In this document: piece by piece, positions 1-8,422 of the stretch
How the letters are laid out: each line of letters opens with the position of its first letter
Position numbering within the stretch: the stretch's first letter is position 1
Assembly: GCA_964416645.1 (NCBI GenBank)
Contig: CAYQEZ010000009.1
Span: 1-50,352, forward strand
Direction of reading: 5' to 3'
DNA from: GCA-002282575 sp964416645
GTDB lineage: Bacteria > Pseudomonadota > Gammaproteobacteria > Thiomicrospirales > Thiomicrospiraceae
Length of the DNA stretch: 50,352 nucleotides
Translations under genes and position numbers: made by a program
The notes under the pieces: generated by a model
What the model was told of the DNA's origin: nothing
Databases searched by the model: none
The model's input: the letters and a program-made list of their open reading frames with translations, nothing else

Positions 1-83
1 AAAAAGAACATTCGTTCTATCTGTTATTTTCACTTAGCTCATGGTAATCTAAGCACAGTTTTTAATAAGGATGGCACATCGTC

Positions 84-962
84 ATGCATTTTGCCCGTAT
101 TGGTATTATTGCGAAACGAAACTCAACGCCCGCTTGGCAGATGGTTGGCGTGTTGACTCAGTTATTGCGTAAGCAAGGCTGTAGCGTTCAACTGGATGAA
201 GACAGCGCTACCAGCAACCCTGCTATGGAAGATCAACCGCCCAGTTTGCCACGGCACTTATTAGCTCAAGCGGTCGATTTGGTGATTGTTGTCGGTGGTG
301 ACGGGACTTTCTTAGAAACTGCTCGCAATATTGTCAACTGGCAACGCCCGATTCTTGGCATTAATTTGGGACGTTTAGGCTTTTTGACTGACATTCCTGC
401 TGCACACATGGAAGAGATGGTGGTTTCGGTATTGGCGGGACAGTTTGAACTTGAACAACGCTTAATGTTACGCGTGCGTATCGAACGTGATGGCGAAACG
501 CTTTACGATCAACTTGCCTTGAATGATGTGGTACTGCATAAAGTCCTCATGGAACACATGATTGAATTTGAGGTGATGATTGATAATCGCTTTGTACAAT
601 CTCAACGCTCCGACGGTTTAATTATTGCCACACCAACTGGCTCGACCGCCTATGCCCTTTCTGCAGGTGGTCCTATTTTACAACCCTCGTTAGAAGCACT
701 CACCCTCGTTTCGATTAATCCACATTCGATGAGTAATCGTCCGATTGTCGTCGCCAGTACCAGCCGCATTGAGATTCACTCTAGCGAACAGCGCAAAGAA
801 GCCGCGCAACTCACCTGTGACGGTCATGTGAAATTCGATTTAATGTCATCGGATCGTATTTTCATTGAACGACATAGTCACGTAGTTTCGATGATTCACC
901 CGCGCCCGCACGACCATTTTTTAATGCTTCGCCAAAAACTACACTGGGGAGAAAAGCTGTAA
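84..962 (+). CDS. nadK: NAD kinase
   Basis: ATP-dependent NAD+ kinase, the cytosolic enzyme that makes NADP+. The glycine-rich GGDGTF motif is at residues 71-76, the conserved LNDVV segment is near 152, and the SDGLIIATPTGSTAYALSAG block follows near 178, as in bacterial NadK. The length of 292 aa is normal. The start is the ATG 12 bases after AAGGA (67-71). The stop TAA shares its last base with the recN start (TAATG), so the two genes are probably translationally coupled. The nadK-recN pair is conserved in gammaproteobacteria. Nothing unusual is seen in the sequence. The identity is secure; no dedicated promoter could be fixed in the 83 bases upstream. Confidence 0.97.
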   Translation: MHFARIGIIAKRNSTPAWQMVGVLTQLLRKQGCSVQLDEDSATSNPAMEDQPPSLPRHLLAQAVDLVIVVGGDGTFLETARNIVNWQRPILGINLGRLGFLTDIPAAHMEEMVVSVLAGQFELEQRLMLRVRIERDGETLYDQLALNDVVLHKVLMEHMIEFEVMIDNRFVQSQRSDGLIIATPTGSTAYALSAGGPILQPSLEALTLVSINPHSMSNRPIVVASTSRIEIHSSEQRKEAAQLTCDGHVKFDLMSSDRIFIERHSHVVSMIHPRPHDHFLMLRQKLHWGEKL

Positions 963-2656
963 TGCTTCACAATCTTCATATTCGTAATTTTGTTTTAGTT
1001 GATGAAGCACAACTGACGGTTATAGCAGGCTTAACGGTATTAACGGGTGAAACAGGTGCTGGAAAATCGCTGCTACTCGATGCGTTAGGTGCTGTCTTGG
1101 GTGATAAAGCCCAGCCGTTTTGGGTACGTCCTGGTAGTGACAAAGCCGAAGTGATTGCTGAATTTGATGTAACTGTGCTTCCCAGTGCCCAGCAGTGGTT
1201 GAACGAGCAAGAACTGGCCGAGGAACACAGTTGTATTTTACGCCGTGTCATCAATGCCGACGGTCGCAGTAAAGCCTACATTAATGGTACCAGTGTTACC
1301 CTCGGACAACTGCGCCAACTTGCCGAAATGCTGATTGAATTACACAGCCAACACGAACACCACGCCTTACTCACCGCACAACGTCAGCTGACCTTGGTGG
1401 ATACCTGGAGTCAAAATCACGCCTTGCGTAAACAGGTAGCACAAGCTTGGAAACACTGGCATCAGTTACACCAACAGCACCAGCAACTACTCACTAATGA
1501 ACAACAACGCCAAGAGCGTTTGGCGCTGCTCAACTTTCAAGCGGAAGAGTTGAAAGACATGCATTTGGATGAGGGCGACTATGAACTGCTCAGCAGTGAA
1601 CATAGCCGACTAGCACATGCTGCGGAAATCACCCAACATCTGGCACAAACCCTATCGCTGTTTGAACATGACCGTCAAGGGATTATCGCTCAGCTCAATC
1701 AAGGAATTCGTTTACTAGAAAGCGTGCAGGCTCATGACGAAAGCCTAACGCCATTGATCGAACAGTACCAAGCTAGCCTGGTGGAATTAACCGATATTCA
1801 ATATCAACTGCATCAGCGCAGTCGTCATACCTTGGTAGACGATCACCGCTTAGCGCAGTTGGAAAGTCAGCTGGGTGAGTTGCATCGACTGGCAAAAAAA
1901 TATTTTATCAGCGCGGACAGTTTATGGCGCAAAAAAACTGAAATCTTGACTGAATTAGACAATCTAGCCAGTCAAGAAGCCAATCGAGATTCACTCGCAC
2001 AAGCCTGTGCAGTGGCACTCACTGAATATCAGGCACTGGCACAGCAACTCACACAACAACGTCAAACCGTTGCGCCACAACTTGCTGCCTTGGTGATGCA
2101 AGAACTGCATCAACTGGGCATGACGCACAGTCGCTTAGAGTGGCGTTTTAGCCCCCTGAGCCAACCACACGCCAACGGGCTCGATCAATGCGAAATCTAT
2201 TTCTCTGCTAATCCTGGTCAAACCCTCTATCCGATGAGCAAAGTCGCGTCGGGTGGTGAGTTAGCACGGATTAGTTTAGCAATTGAAGTCTGTGTTGCCG
2301 AACAAATTGCCCTACCCACACTTATTTTTGATGAAGTTGATGTGGGTGTTGGTGGCGGTATTGCCGACAGTATTGGTCAGAAACTGGCTAAAATTGCCCA
2401 GCATAAACAGGTGCTGTGCATTACGCATCAAGCACAAGTGGCGGCTTGGGGCGACCAGCATTGGCATATTGCCAAACAAACCGATGGTGAACAAACCCTC
2501 ACTCAAGTGCGCAATTTGAGTCGTGGTGAACGTGTCAGTGAACTGTCACGTATGGTCGGCACACAAGAAGCCAGTGACGAGACCCTAGCTCATGCCGAAC
2601 AAATGTTGGCTAGAGCGGCACGGAAGAAGTCCACTGCAACACCAGCCAAGGCATGA
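962..2656 (+). CDS. recN: DNA repair protein RecN
   Basis: SMC-like ATPase that acts at DNA double-strand breaks in recombinational repair. The N-terminal Walker A GETGAGKS is at residues 29-36. A central glutamine- and leucine-rich region (about 165-370) fits the coiled coil. The C-terminal half has the ABC signature SKVASGGELARIS and the Walker B segment TLIFDEVDVGVGG. At 564 aa it has the usual RecN length. It starts inside the nadK stop codon (TAATG). Its last 47 bases are overlapped on the other strand by a small membrane-protein frame (2610-2777). RecN is SOS-induced in many bacteria, but no LexA-type box was seen upstream of nadK. Confidence 0.97.
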   Translation: MLHNLHIRNFVLVDEAQLTVIAGLTVLTGETGAGKSLLLDALGAVLGDKAQPFWVRPGSDKAEVIAEFDVTVLPSAQQWLNEQELAEEHSCILRRVINADGRSKAYINGTSVTLGQLRQLAEMLIELHSQHEHHALLTAQRQLTLVDTWSQNHALRKQVAQAWKHWHQLHQQHQQLLTNEQQRQERLALLNFQAEELKDMHLDEGDYELLSSEHSRLAHAAEITQHLAQTLSLFEHDRQGIIAQLNQGIRLLESVQAHDESLTPLIEQYQASLVELTDIQYQLHQRSRHTLVDDHRLAQLESQLGELHRLAKKYFISADSLWRKKTEILTELDNLASQEANRDSLAQACAVALTEYQALAQQLTQQRQTVAPQLAALVMQELHQLGMTHSRLEWRFSPLSQPHANGLDQCEIYFSANPGQTLYPMSKVASGGELARISLAIEVCVAEQIALPTLIFDEVDVGVGGGIADSIGQKLAKIAQHKQVLCITHQAQVAAWGDQHWHIAKQTDGEQTLTQVRNLSRGERVSELSRMVGTQEASDETLAHAEQMLARAARKKSTATPAKA

Positions 2657-2777
2657 CAAAGAACAGCAGAATCAGCACTAAAATCAATGCCAATAGCCAG
2701 CGTAGTATTTTCAGCGCTGGCACCACCAGCCAAGCAATCAATAAGCCTAAGGCAATAATGGCTAATGCTTCAATCAT
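2610..2777 (-). CDS. 55-residue two-helix membrane protein, function unknown
   Basis: Short uninterrupted frame of 55 codons plus TAG, starting MIEALAIIALG and ending WTSSVPL. The composition is strongly that of an integral membrane peptide. Residues about 4-22 and 27-47 are almost entirely Leu, Ile, Val, Ala, Phe and Trp, separated by a short turn containing Pro, Lys and Arg. This reads as two transmembrane helices. The frame starts 7 bases after the stop of cysQ on the same strand, so it could be the last gene of the dapF-to-cysQ run. Its final 47 bases overlap recN antisense. No strong Shine-Dalgarno is visible (an AAAG lies close upstream). I do not recognise a family. Its position, strand and hydrophobic pattern argue for a real gene, but this needs comparative support. 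Confidence 0.6.
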   Translation of the reverse strand: MIEALAIIALGLLIAWLVVPALKILRWLLALILVLILLFFVMPWLVLQWTSSVPL

Positions 2778-2784
2778 GGCTTTG

Positions 2785-3606
2785 TTAGCATAACGATTTC
2801 ACCAACGCTAACGGCCAATCGTAACTTGGATCGCCTACCGCAATAAAGGGCGGATTTTCCAATGTATCGCGTGCATTGTAGGTCAACGCTTGACCATCTA
2901 TGCTACACACCAACCCGCCCGCTTCAGTTAATACCACTTGTGCCGCCGCTGTGTCCCATTCGCTGGTCAGTCCAAATCGCGGATAAACATCCGCCAAGCC
3001 CTCGGCAATGCGGCACATTTTTAACGAACTACCCAACTCAATCAATTCATAGTTAGGCAGTGCGCTTAAAAATGCACGTGTTTTTTCGCCGCGTCGAGTG
3101 GCTGAAAACCCCGTCAACACGCGCATGGGAGCTGCAATGGCTGAAACCTGTATGACGTTACGCTGTTTGCCCTGCCAACGCCAAGCTCCCTGCCCAGAAA
3201 CCGCACTGTAACCAACCGCTTCCACAGGCGAATAGACCACCCCCAATATCGGTTGATGATTGACAATTAAGGCAATATTGACTGAAAATCCCGCATCACC
3301 ACGAATAAATTGACGCGTACCATCTAAAGGGTCTACTAACCATAAGCGAGCTAAAGACAAACGCTGTTCAGTGGCTAAGGGTTGCTCCATTTCTTCACTT
3401 AAAATGGCAATAGCTGGGGTTAGCTCACGCAAAGCCTGTTGAATTAACCTATCGGCCGCTTTGTCGGCTAGAGTAACGGGCGAGCCATCTGCTTTAGCAT
3501 CAAAACTGACCGAAGCACTAAAGTAAGGCAGAATCACCTCGCCCGCTTGCTGGGCAATGCGCTCAACCGCTGGCAATAAATGGGTTAAGTCAAGCGAGTT
3601 GGTCAC
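2785..3606 (-). CDS. cysQ: 3'(2'),5'-bisphosphate nucleotidase CysQ
   Basis: Inositol-monophosphatase-fold, magnesium-dependent phosphatase. The family removes the 3'-phosphate from PAP or PAPS, by-products of sulfate assimilation. The metal-binding signature DPLDGT is at residues 92-97 and the second signature WDTAAAQ at 217-223. The ILSEE segment near residue 68 supplies further metal ligands. The length of 273 aa is slightly above that of E. coli CysQ (about 246). The start overlaps the 3' end of nudE by 17 bases, and the stop is followed 7 bases later by a small membrane-protein frame, so all are likely one transcript. The WLVDPLDGT context favours CysQ over SuhB-type inositol monophosphatase. 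Confidence 0.9.
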   Translation of the reverse strand: MTNSLDLTHLLPAVERIAQQAGEVILPYFSASVSFDAKADGSPVTLADKAADRLIQQALRELTPAIAILSEEMEQPLATEQRLSLARLWLVDPLDGTRQFIRGDAGFSVNIALIVNHQPILGVVYSPVEAVGYSAVSGQGAWRWQGKQRNVIQVSAIAAPMRVLTGFSATRRGEKTRAFLSALPNYELIELGSSLKMCRIAEGLADVYPRFGLTSEWDTAAAQVVLTEAGGLVCSIDGQALTYNARDTLENPPFIAVGDPSYDWPLALVKSLC

Positions 3607-4156
3607 GGTTATCTCTCAAATGGCGTTTAGCCAACCACAAAGCGGCAATAGAGCGGGCTTCGGTGAAATCATCGCGCATCATTAGGGCATCTAAATTATC
3701 CCAACGCCAAGGAATCACCTCTAGCGGCTCAGGTTCATCACCTTCAGCACTGGCGGGATAAAGCCCATCAGCCAACACCACATGAATGCGATGCGTCATA
3801 TAAGCAGGCGCTAGGGTTAAGGGTACATGCAGTGCGGTCAAACGCTCAGCGCCATAGCCCACCTCTTCCATACACTCACGCAGAGCGGCTTCTATTGGCG
3901 TTTCCCCGGCGTCAATTTTGCCTTTAGGAAACCCCAACTCGTAACGCCCCGTTCCCGTTCCCCACTCCCGAATCAACAAGAAATGTTCCACATCCAATAA
4001 AGGCACCACCAGCACCGCACCATGCCCGCGCGTTACCAAACGCTCATAGGTACGCGCTTCGCCATTGCTAAACACCAGTTGTTGTTGCTCAATGCAAAAA
4101 TGGCGCGACTGCGCCATTTGTTGTTGTGCGACGACCTTAGGCGGACGCTGACTCAT
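3590..4156 (-). CDS. nudE: Nudix hydrolase NudE (ADP compounds hydrolase)
   Basis: Nudix pyrophosphatase that acts on ADP-ribose, NADH and diadenosine compounds in the E. coli enzyme. The Nudix box is clear: GKIDAGE (79-85) followed seven residues later by RECMEEVG (93-100). This fits the G-x5-E-x7-REUxEExGU pattern with Cys at one aliphatic position. The length of 188 aa matches E. coli NudE (186). The N-terminal segment resembles NudE rather than the shorter MutT type. Its start codon follows the stop of the upstream UPF0114 gene without a gap, and it overlaps cysQ by 17 bases, which suggests coupled translation. NudE next to CysQ is a common gammaproteobacterial pairing for clearing nucleotide by-products. 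Confidence 0.9.
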   Translation of the reverse strand: MSQRPPKVVAQQQMAQSRHFCIEQQQLVFSNGEARTYERLVTRGHGAVLVVPLLDVEHFLLIREWGTGTGRYELGFPKGKIDAGETPIEAALRECMEEVGYGAERLTALHVPLTLAPAYMTHRIHVVLADGLYPASAEGDEPEPLEVIPWRWDNLDALMMRDDFTEARSIAALWLAKRHLRDNRDQLA

Positions 4157-4732
4157 TTAGTGAGCCTTGGCGTCATGTTCTTCATGACCGTCTGAACCAT
4201 GATGGGCATGTTCATGGCTTTTATGTAATAAATACAAAGCCAGTGAAATTAAAGCAATACCTACGGCAAAGTAGAGCAAATCCATAATTCCGCTAGGTTG
4301 AAAATGAATAGCATGTTCAAAGAAAATAACAACCAAAATCATTAAGATAACACTTGCCAAGCGGCTTTTCAAATCATCTAAGGATTCAATAATCAATACT
4401 TTGCTTGAACGTTCATTCTGTGCACAATCGATATCCGAAATAAACAGCTCATAAATACCAAAAGCAAAAATCAGCAGTACAATCGCCAGCAAGAAACCAT
4501 CAACAGAACCGACAATATGCGCCACAGTATTAGCACGCAATTCAGCGCGTGCTGCATCATCCAACCCAGCATAATGGGTCAAATGCGCTAAGGTGTGATA
4601 AACATCAACCACGGTGACATAAAACAACGCAAAAGCTGCCAACATCGAACAAATAACTGCCAAGTAAACAACCAAGCGACTACGCCACAGCATGTTTTCA
4701 AACACACGCTCAACTAAAGATGGGTTTTGCAT
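4157..4732 (-). CDS. UPF0114 (YqhA) family inner-membrane protein with histidine-rich tail
   Basis: Membrane protein of the YqhA/UPF0114 family, whose molecular function is not established. Four hydrophobic segments are visible at about residues 20-43, 76-98, 127-144 and 150-169. The N-terminal sequence VERVFENMLWRSRL is characteristic of the family. The cytosolic loop contains ESLDDLKSRLASVI, also typical. The last 22 residues (170-191) hold eight histidines with several Asp and Glu, a likely metal-binding tail. The gene sits 3 bases downstream of hslV and abuts nudE. The family call is strong. The tail's role is inference only. Confidence 0.85.
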   Translation of the reverse strand: MQNPSLVERVFENMLWRSRLVVYLAVICSMLAAFALFYVTVVDVYHTLAHLTHYAGLDDAARAELRANTVAHIVGSVDGFLLAIVLLIFAFGIYELFISDIDCAQNERSSKVLIIESLDDLKSRLASVILMILVVIFFEHAIHFQPSGIMDLLYFAVGIALISLALYLLHKSHEHAHHGSDGHEEHDAKAH

Positions 4733-4735
4733 ATT

Positions 4736-5287
4736 TTAGGACTCCTCTGTCATGGTTTCTAAGGTTAAATGATGATTAGTATAAATACAAATATCACCCG
4801 CAATTTTCAAACTTTTTTCAACAATTTCAGCAGCGGTAAGCTCGGTATTCTCCCACAAAGCCGTTGCTGCTGAAGTAGCATAACTGCCACCACTACCAAT
4901 AGCGACTAAGGATTTTTCAGGTTCAATAACATCACCATTACCCGAAATAACCAACATACCGCTTAGGTCAGCCACAATCAGCATCGCTTCTAAGCGACGC
5001 AAGGCACGATCAGTACGCCAATCTTTCGCCATTTCCACCGCAGCACGCAATAACTGACCCGAATGTGCCTGTAATTTTGCTTCAAAACGTTCAAACAGCG
5101 TAAAAGCATCTGCCGTTGCACCAGCAAAACCCGCTAACACCTTTCCCTGATTTAATCGGCGTACTTTGCGTGCATTACCTTTCATCACCACATGTCCCAG
5201 GGTCACTTGACCATCTCCGCCCATCGCCAACATATTACCTTTGCGCACACACAAAATGGTGGTTGAATGCATTTCAATACTACTCAT
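4736..5287 (-). CDS. hslV: ATP-dependent protease proteolytic subunit HslV
   Basis: Threonine peptidase of the HslUV (ClpQY) heat-shock protease; it forms a double hexamer capped by HslU. Family blocks are present: TTILCVRKGN, MGGDGQVTLG, AGFAGATADAFTLFERFE, KDWRTDR, ITGNGDV-like ISGNGDV and IGSGGSYA. The chosen ATG encodes MSSIEMHS before the conserved TTI. Many HslV proteins start MTTI, so that the catalytic Thr is exposed directly. Here a leader of eight residues (or three, if Met6 is used) would need removal. AAAGGA lies 11 bases upstream of the first ATG. Its partner gene hslU is not adjacent: it lies 1.5 kb away on the other strand, beyond DUF484 and dapF. Confidence 0.96.
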   Translation of the reverse strand: MSSIEMHSTTILCVRKGNMLAMGGDGQVTLGHVVMKGNARKVRRLNQGKVLAGFAGATADAFTLFERFEAKLQAHSGQLLRAAVEMAKDWRTDRALRRLEAMLIVADLSGMLVISGNGDVIEPEKSLVAIGSGGSYATSAATALWENTELTAAEIVEKSLKIAGDICIYTNHHLTLETMTEES

Positions 5288-5310
5288 GCAACGAATTTCC
5301 TTTTATAACT

Positions 5311-5901
5311 TCATTTTAATTCATTTAAATCGGCTGGGATTGCGCCTAACTGTGCCAACCAAAGCCCCATCACATTAACAAATTGCTGTAAAAACAAAGT
5401 ATCAGCGGCTTCATTGAACAAAGTATCTCCACGACCTAACACCAGCACGCCATAAGCCTGCCCAAAAGCACTGACGCGAAAAGCACAGCCTGATGCCACG
5501 CCCGTTGCTCCCCAAACTTCAGTTGGAAAAGCCGAGACGCTACCAAAAGCGATCGCATTGGTTTGCATATGAGCTAAAAAGTAGCCCATGGCTTCAGTCG
5601 GAACAGCCTTGGGCAACAGAGAATGGGATTGCCCCCATAACTGAACATCGCGCAGATCAAAACGCTGTTTTAATCCTTGCTTCATCAGCTGGATAGCTTG
5701 CTCTAAGCTTTGCGCTTGCATCACTTCTAAGGTTAAGTCATGCAAGTTTAACTGTAAACGCGCATTATCTTCGATGGCTTCCATCATTTCCGATAAAGAG
5801 CTTTCTAACTGCGCTTGACGCTGTTGCATCAACTGTAATTGCTTATCAACAAAAGAAACCACTTTTGCCGAACTTAATTGAGCAGGAGCTGAATCACTCA
5901 T
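5311..5901 (-). CDS. DUF484 family protein
   Basis: DUF484 (YigA-like) protein with no established function. The N-terminal part (about residues 15-85) is glutamine- and leucine-rich and predicted helical. The remainder resembles a GAF-like fold, with the hydrophobic segment YGVLVLGRGDTLFNEAADTLFLQQF near the C-terminus, typical of the family. The length of 196 aa is usual. The start codon overlaps the dapF stop in an ATGA, so it is translationally coupled to dapF, as in many gammaproteobacteria where the order is dapF-DUF484-xerC. No xerC follows here; hslV comes next, after 23 bases. Confidence 0.85.
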   Translation of the reverse strand: MSDSAPAQLSSAKVVSFVDKQLQLMQQRQAQLESSLSEMMEAIEDNARLQLNLHDLTLEVMQAQSLEQAIQLMKQGLKQRFDLRDVQLWGQSHSLLPKAVPTEAMGYFLAHMQTNAIAFGSVSAFPTEVWGATGVASGCAFRVSAFGQAYGVLVLGRGDTLFNEAADTLFLQQFVNVMGLWLAQLGAIPADLNELK

Positions 5902-6731
5902 GCTTCAATGCTTCCTTTGAACAGCGTTTCAGCTGGACCTGTCATCCACAAAGGCTCACTTTCATCGCCCGACCAGCGAATCATTAAGTCACCACCGAGC
6001 AACCGCACACGCACCTGCTCATTCACTAAATCGGCAGAACGCAATGCCGCCATGGCTGCCGATGCGCCCGTACCGCAAGCCTGGGTTTCGCCCGAGCCGC
6101 GCTCGTAAACACGCAAACGCACTTCATCTCGATTAATGATTTGCACAAAGCCCACATTCACACTTTCAGGGAAAATGTCATTGCGTGCCTGCAAAGCAGC
6201 GCCAACAGTAGCAACATCAGCCTTATCAACATCATCAACTTCAATCACTGCGTGCGGATTCCCCATAGACACCGCATAAAAAGTCACCACCTCATCAGCC
6301 AGCGATAACAGATAATGTGGCGCACGAATCAGCGTTAAGGGTATGTCTTGTGGTTCAAAACGTGGCGCACCCATATTGACGCGCACACCATCGGCTTCGT
6401 GGTAGAGCTTGATGATGCCCGAAGCGGTTTCAACGATTAACTCATCTTTATCCGACAAACCCAGCTCGCGCACGAAACGCGCAAAACATCGCGCACCATT
6501 GCCACACTGAGCCACTTCCGAACCATCAGCATTAAAAATGCGGTAGCGAAAATCGACACTCGATTGCTGGGCTTGTTCAACCAACAATAATTGGTCAAAG
6601 CCAACGCCTGTGTGACGATTCGCCCAAGCACGAATTTGCGCCGCTGATAAGTGGACGTTTTGATGAATAGCATCAAACACCATGAAATCATTGCCTAAGC
6701 CATGCATTTTATAAAAAGTTAAACTGGCCAT
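5898..6731 (-). CDS. dapF: Diaminopimelate epimerase
   Basis: Cofactor-independent epimerase that converts LL-diaminopimelate to the meso form for lysine and peptidoglycan synthesis. The two catalytic cysteines are visible in their signatures: QCGNGARC (Cys76) and ETQACGTGA (Cys219). The N-terminal FYKMHGLGNDF and internal MGNPHAVI blocks are also conserved. At 277 aa the length is normal. Its stop overlaps the DUF484 start (ATGA). It is transcribed divergently from hslU across a 95-bp intergenic region. The window also carries mpl and lysC, so three steps linked to diaminopimelate and lysine lie within 35 kb. Confidence 0.97.
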   Translation of the reverse strand: MASLTFYKMHGLGNDFMVFDAIHQNVHLSAAQIRAWANRHTGVGFDQLLLVEQAQQSSVDFRYRIFNADGSEVAQCGNGARCFARFVRELGLSDKDELIVETASGIIKLYHEADGVRVNMGAPRFEPQDIPLTLIRAPHYLLSLADEVVTFYAVSMGNPHAVIEVDDVDKADVATVGAALQARNDIFPESVNVGFVQIINRDEVRLRVYERGSGETQACGTGASAAMAALRSADLVNEQVRVRLLGGDLMIRWSGDESEPLWMTGPAETLFKGSIEA

Positions 6732-6789
6732 AAGGGTGACGTATCAATCCTGTGAACTCAATATTATGGTGTTATTATAGCCTGCAATC

Positions 6790-6818
6790 TGCCATGCCAC
6801 TCAATTTTCAGCTACAAT
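6790..6818 (+). promoter_or_regulatory. Possible sigma-70 promoter for hslU
   Basis: TACAAT at 6813-6818 is preceded by the weak hexamer TGCCAT at 6790-6795 with a 17-base spacer. Transcription would start about two bases before the hslU ATG, giving an almost leaderless mRNA. No good heat-shock (sigma-32) promoter pair was seen in this 95-bp region. The call rests on the -10 element and its position. Confidence 0.35.
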
Positions 6819-6826
6819 AAAAGACT

Positions 6827-8158
6827 ATGAAGACACAAAATACTCCTGCCCTAACTCCGCAACAGATCGTAGAAGAACTGGATGCACATATTGTTGGTCA
6901 AGCCGCTGCTAAGCGCGCTGTGGCTATTGCGTTAAGAAACCGTTGGCGTCGACTGCAAGTTGGTGATGACTTACGCACCGAAATCACGCCGAAAAATATT
7001 TTAATGATTGGTCCTACGGGTGTCGGTAAAACCGAAATCGCCCGTCGTTTGGCACAACTTGCCGATGCACCTTTCCTTAAAATTGAAGCGACCAAATTCA
7101 CTGAAGTGGGTTATGTTGGTCGTGATGTGGAAAGCATCATTAAAGATCTGATGGAAAATTCAGTGAAAATGTTGCGTGCGCGTGCCATCGAAAATGCCCG
7201 CCCTAAAGCTCAAGCGGCTGCAGAAGAGCGCATATTAGATGCGCTACTCCCTCCCCCTCGCGATGCCCAACCCGATCCTAGCAGTTTAGAAACACGTGAA
7301 AAATTCCGTCAACGCCTGCGCGATGGCAAGTTAGACAATACGGAAATTGATATTGACCTTTCTATCCAAAAACCTCAAATGGAAATTTTGGGTCCTTCGG
7401 GCATGGAAGACTTTACCAGTCAAATTCAAGAAATGTTTGAAGGCATCGCGCGCGATAAAAAAACTAATCGTCGTATGACTGTCGCTAAGGCTTATAAAAA
7501 GCTGCTAGACGAAGAAGCATCCCGTCTCATTAATGAAGAAGACACTCGTCGCATCGCACTTGAAAAAGTCGAGCAACAAGGGATTGTCTTTATCGATGAA
7601 ATTGATAAGGTCTGTGTGCGTGAAGGCAGTCGTGGCGGTGAAGTATCGCGCGAAGGTGTGCAACGTGATTTATTGCCCTTAATTGAAGGCACAACCGTTT
7701 CAACGAAATACGGCATGGTCAAAACCGACCATATTTTGTTTATTTGTTCAGGTGCTTTCCACCTCACCAAGCCCTCGGATTTAATCGCTGAACTTCAAGG
7801 TCGTTTACCGATTCGTGTCGAACTCACTTCACTGACGGTGGAAGACTTTGTGCGGATTTTAACTGAACCCAAAGCAGCATTGACACGCCAAGCAGAAGCC
7901 CTGCTTTCCACAGAAGGCATTCACATCCAGTTTACCGACTGTGGCGTTCGTGCGATTGCCGAATATGCCCATCAAGTGAACGATCAGCTGGAAAACATCG
8001 GCGCCCGCCGATTGCATACGGTAATGGAAAAAGTACTCGAAGAACTGTCATTCCAAGCCAATAGCGAAGGTGAAACCATCAGCATCGACCGTAACTATGT
8101 GGATAGTCGCTTAGGCGAGTTAGTCACCAAAACCGACTTAACACAGTACATTTTGTAA
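6827..8158 (+). CDS. hslU: ATP-dependent protease ATPase subunit HslU
   Basis: AAA+ unfoldase of the HslUV protease; it recognises and threads substrates into HslV. Walker A GPTGVGKT is at residues 62-69. The pore motif GYVG is at 95-98, within TEVGYVGRDVES. Walker B FIDEID is at about 255-260. The intermediate I-domain lies between these motifs. The C-terminus ends in QYIL, matching the conserved tail that docks into HslV. The length of 443 aa is normal. It is transcribed alone and divergently from dapF, separated from hslV, which is unusual because the two genes normally form an operon. Immediately downstream the 125-bp repeat array begins. Confidence 0.98.
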   Translation: MKTQNTPALTPQQIVEELDAHIVGQAAAKRAVAIALRNRWRRLQVGDDLRTEITPKNILMIGPTGVGKTEIARRLAQLADAPFLKIEATKFTEVGYVGRDVESIIKDLMENSVKMLRARAIENARPKAQAAAEERILDALLPPPRDAQPDPSSLETREKFRQRLRDGKLDNTEIDIDLSIQKPQMEILGPSGMEDFTSQIQEMFEGIARDKKTNRRMTVAKAYKKLLDEEASRLINEEDTRRIALEKVEQQGIVFIDEIDKVCVREGSRGGEVSREGVQRDLLPLIEGTTVSTKYGMVKTDHILFICSGAFHLTKPSDLIAELQGRLPIRVELTSLTVEDFVRILTEPKAALTRQAEALLSTEGIHIQFTDCGVRAIAEYAHQVNDQLENIGARRLHTVMEKVLEELSFQANSEGETISIDRNYVDSRLGELVTKTDLTQYIL

Positions 8159-8231
8159 CGACAAGGATAACGCAAGATAGCTCTGCACCATCGGATATTA
8201 AACCGTCGCGAAGAGCTAAAATTGCGAGGCA

Positions 8232-8331
8232 NNNNNNNNNNNNNNNNNNNNNNNNNNNNNNNNNNNNNNNNNNNNNNNNNNNNNNNNNNNNNNNNNNNNN
8301 NNNNNNNNNNNNNNNNNNNNNNNNNNNNNNN
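8232..8331. other. Assembly gap (100 N)
   Basis: A run of exactly 100 undetermined bases, the conventional placeholder for a gap of unknown size. It lies inside the 125-bp tandem repeat, which explains why assembly failed. The distance between hslU and ubiE and the number of repeat units are therefore not known from this sequence. Confidence 0.99.
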
Positions 8332-8422
8332 ATAGCTCTGCACCATCGGATATTAAACCGTCGCGAAGAGCTAAAATTGCGAGGCATCAAGACGCGCAAG
8401 CATGGGAGTGTATACACAATAC

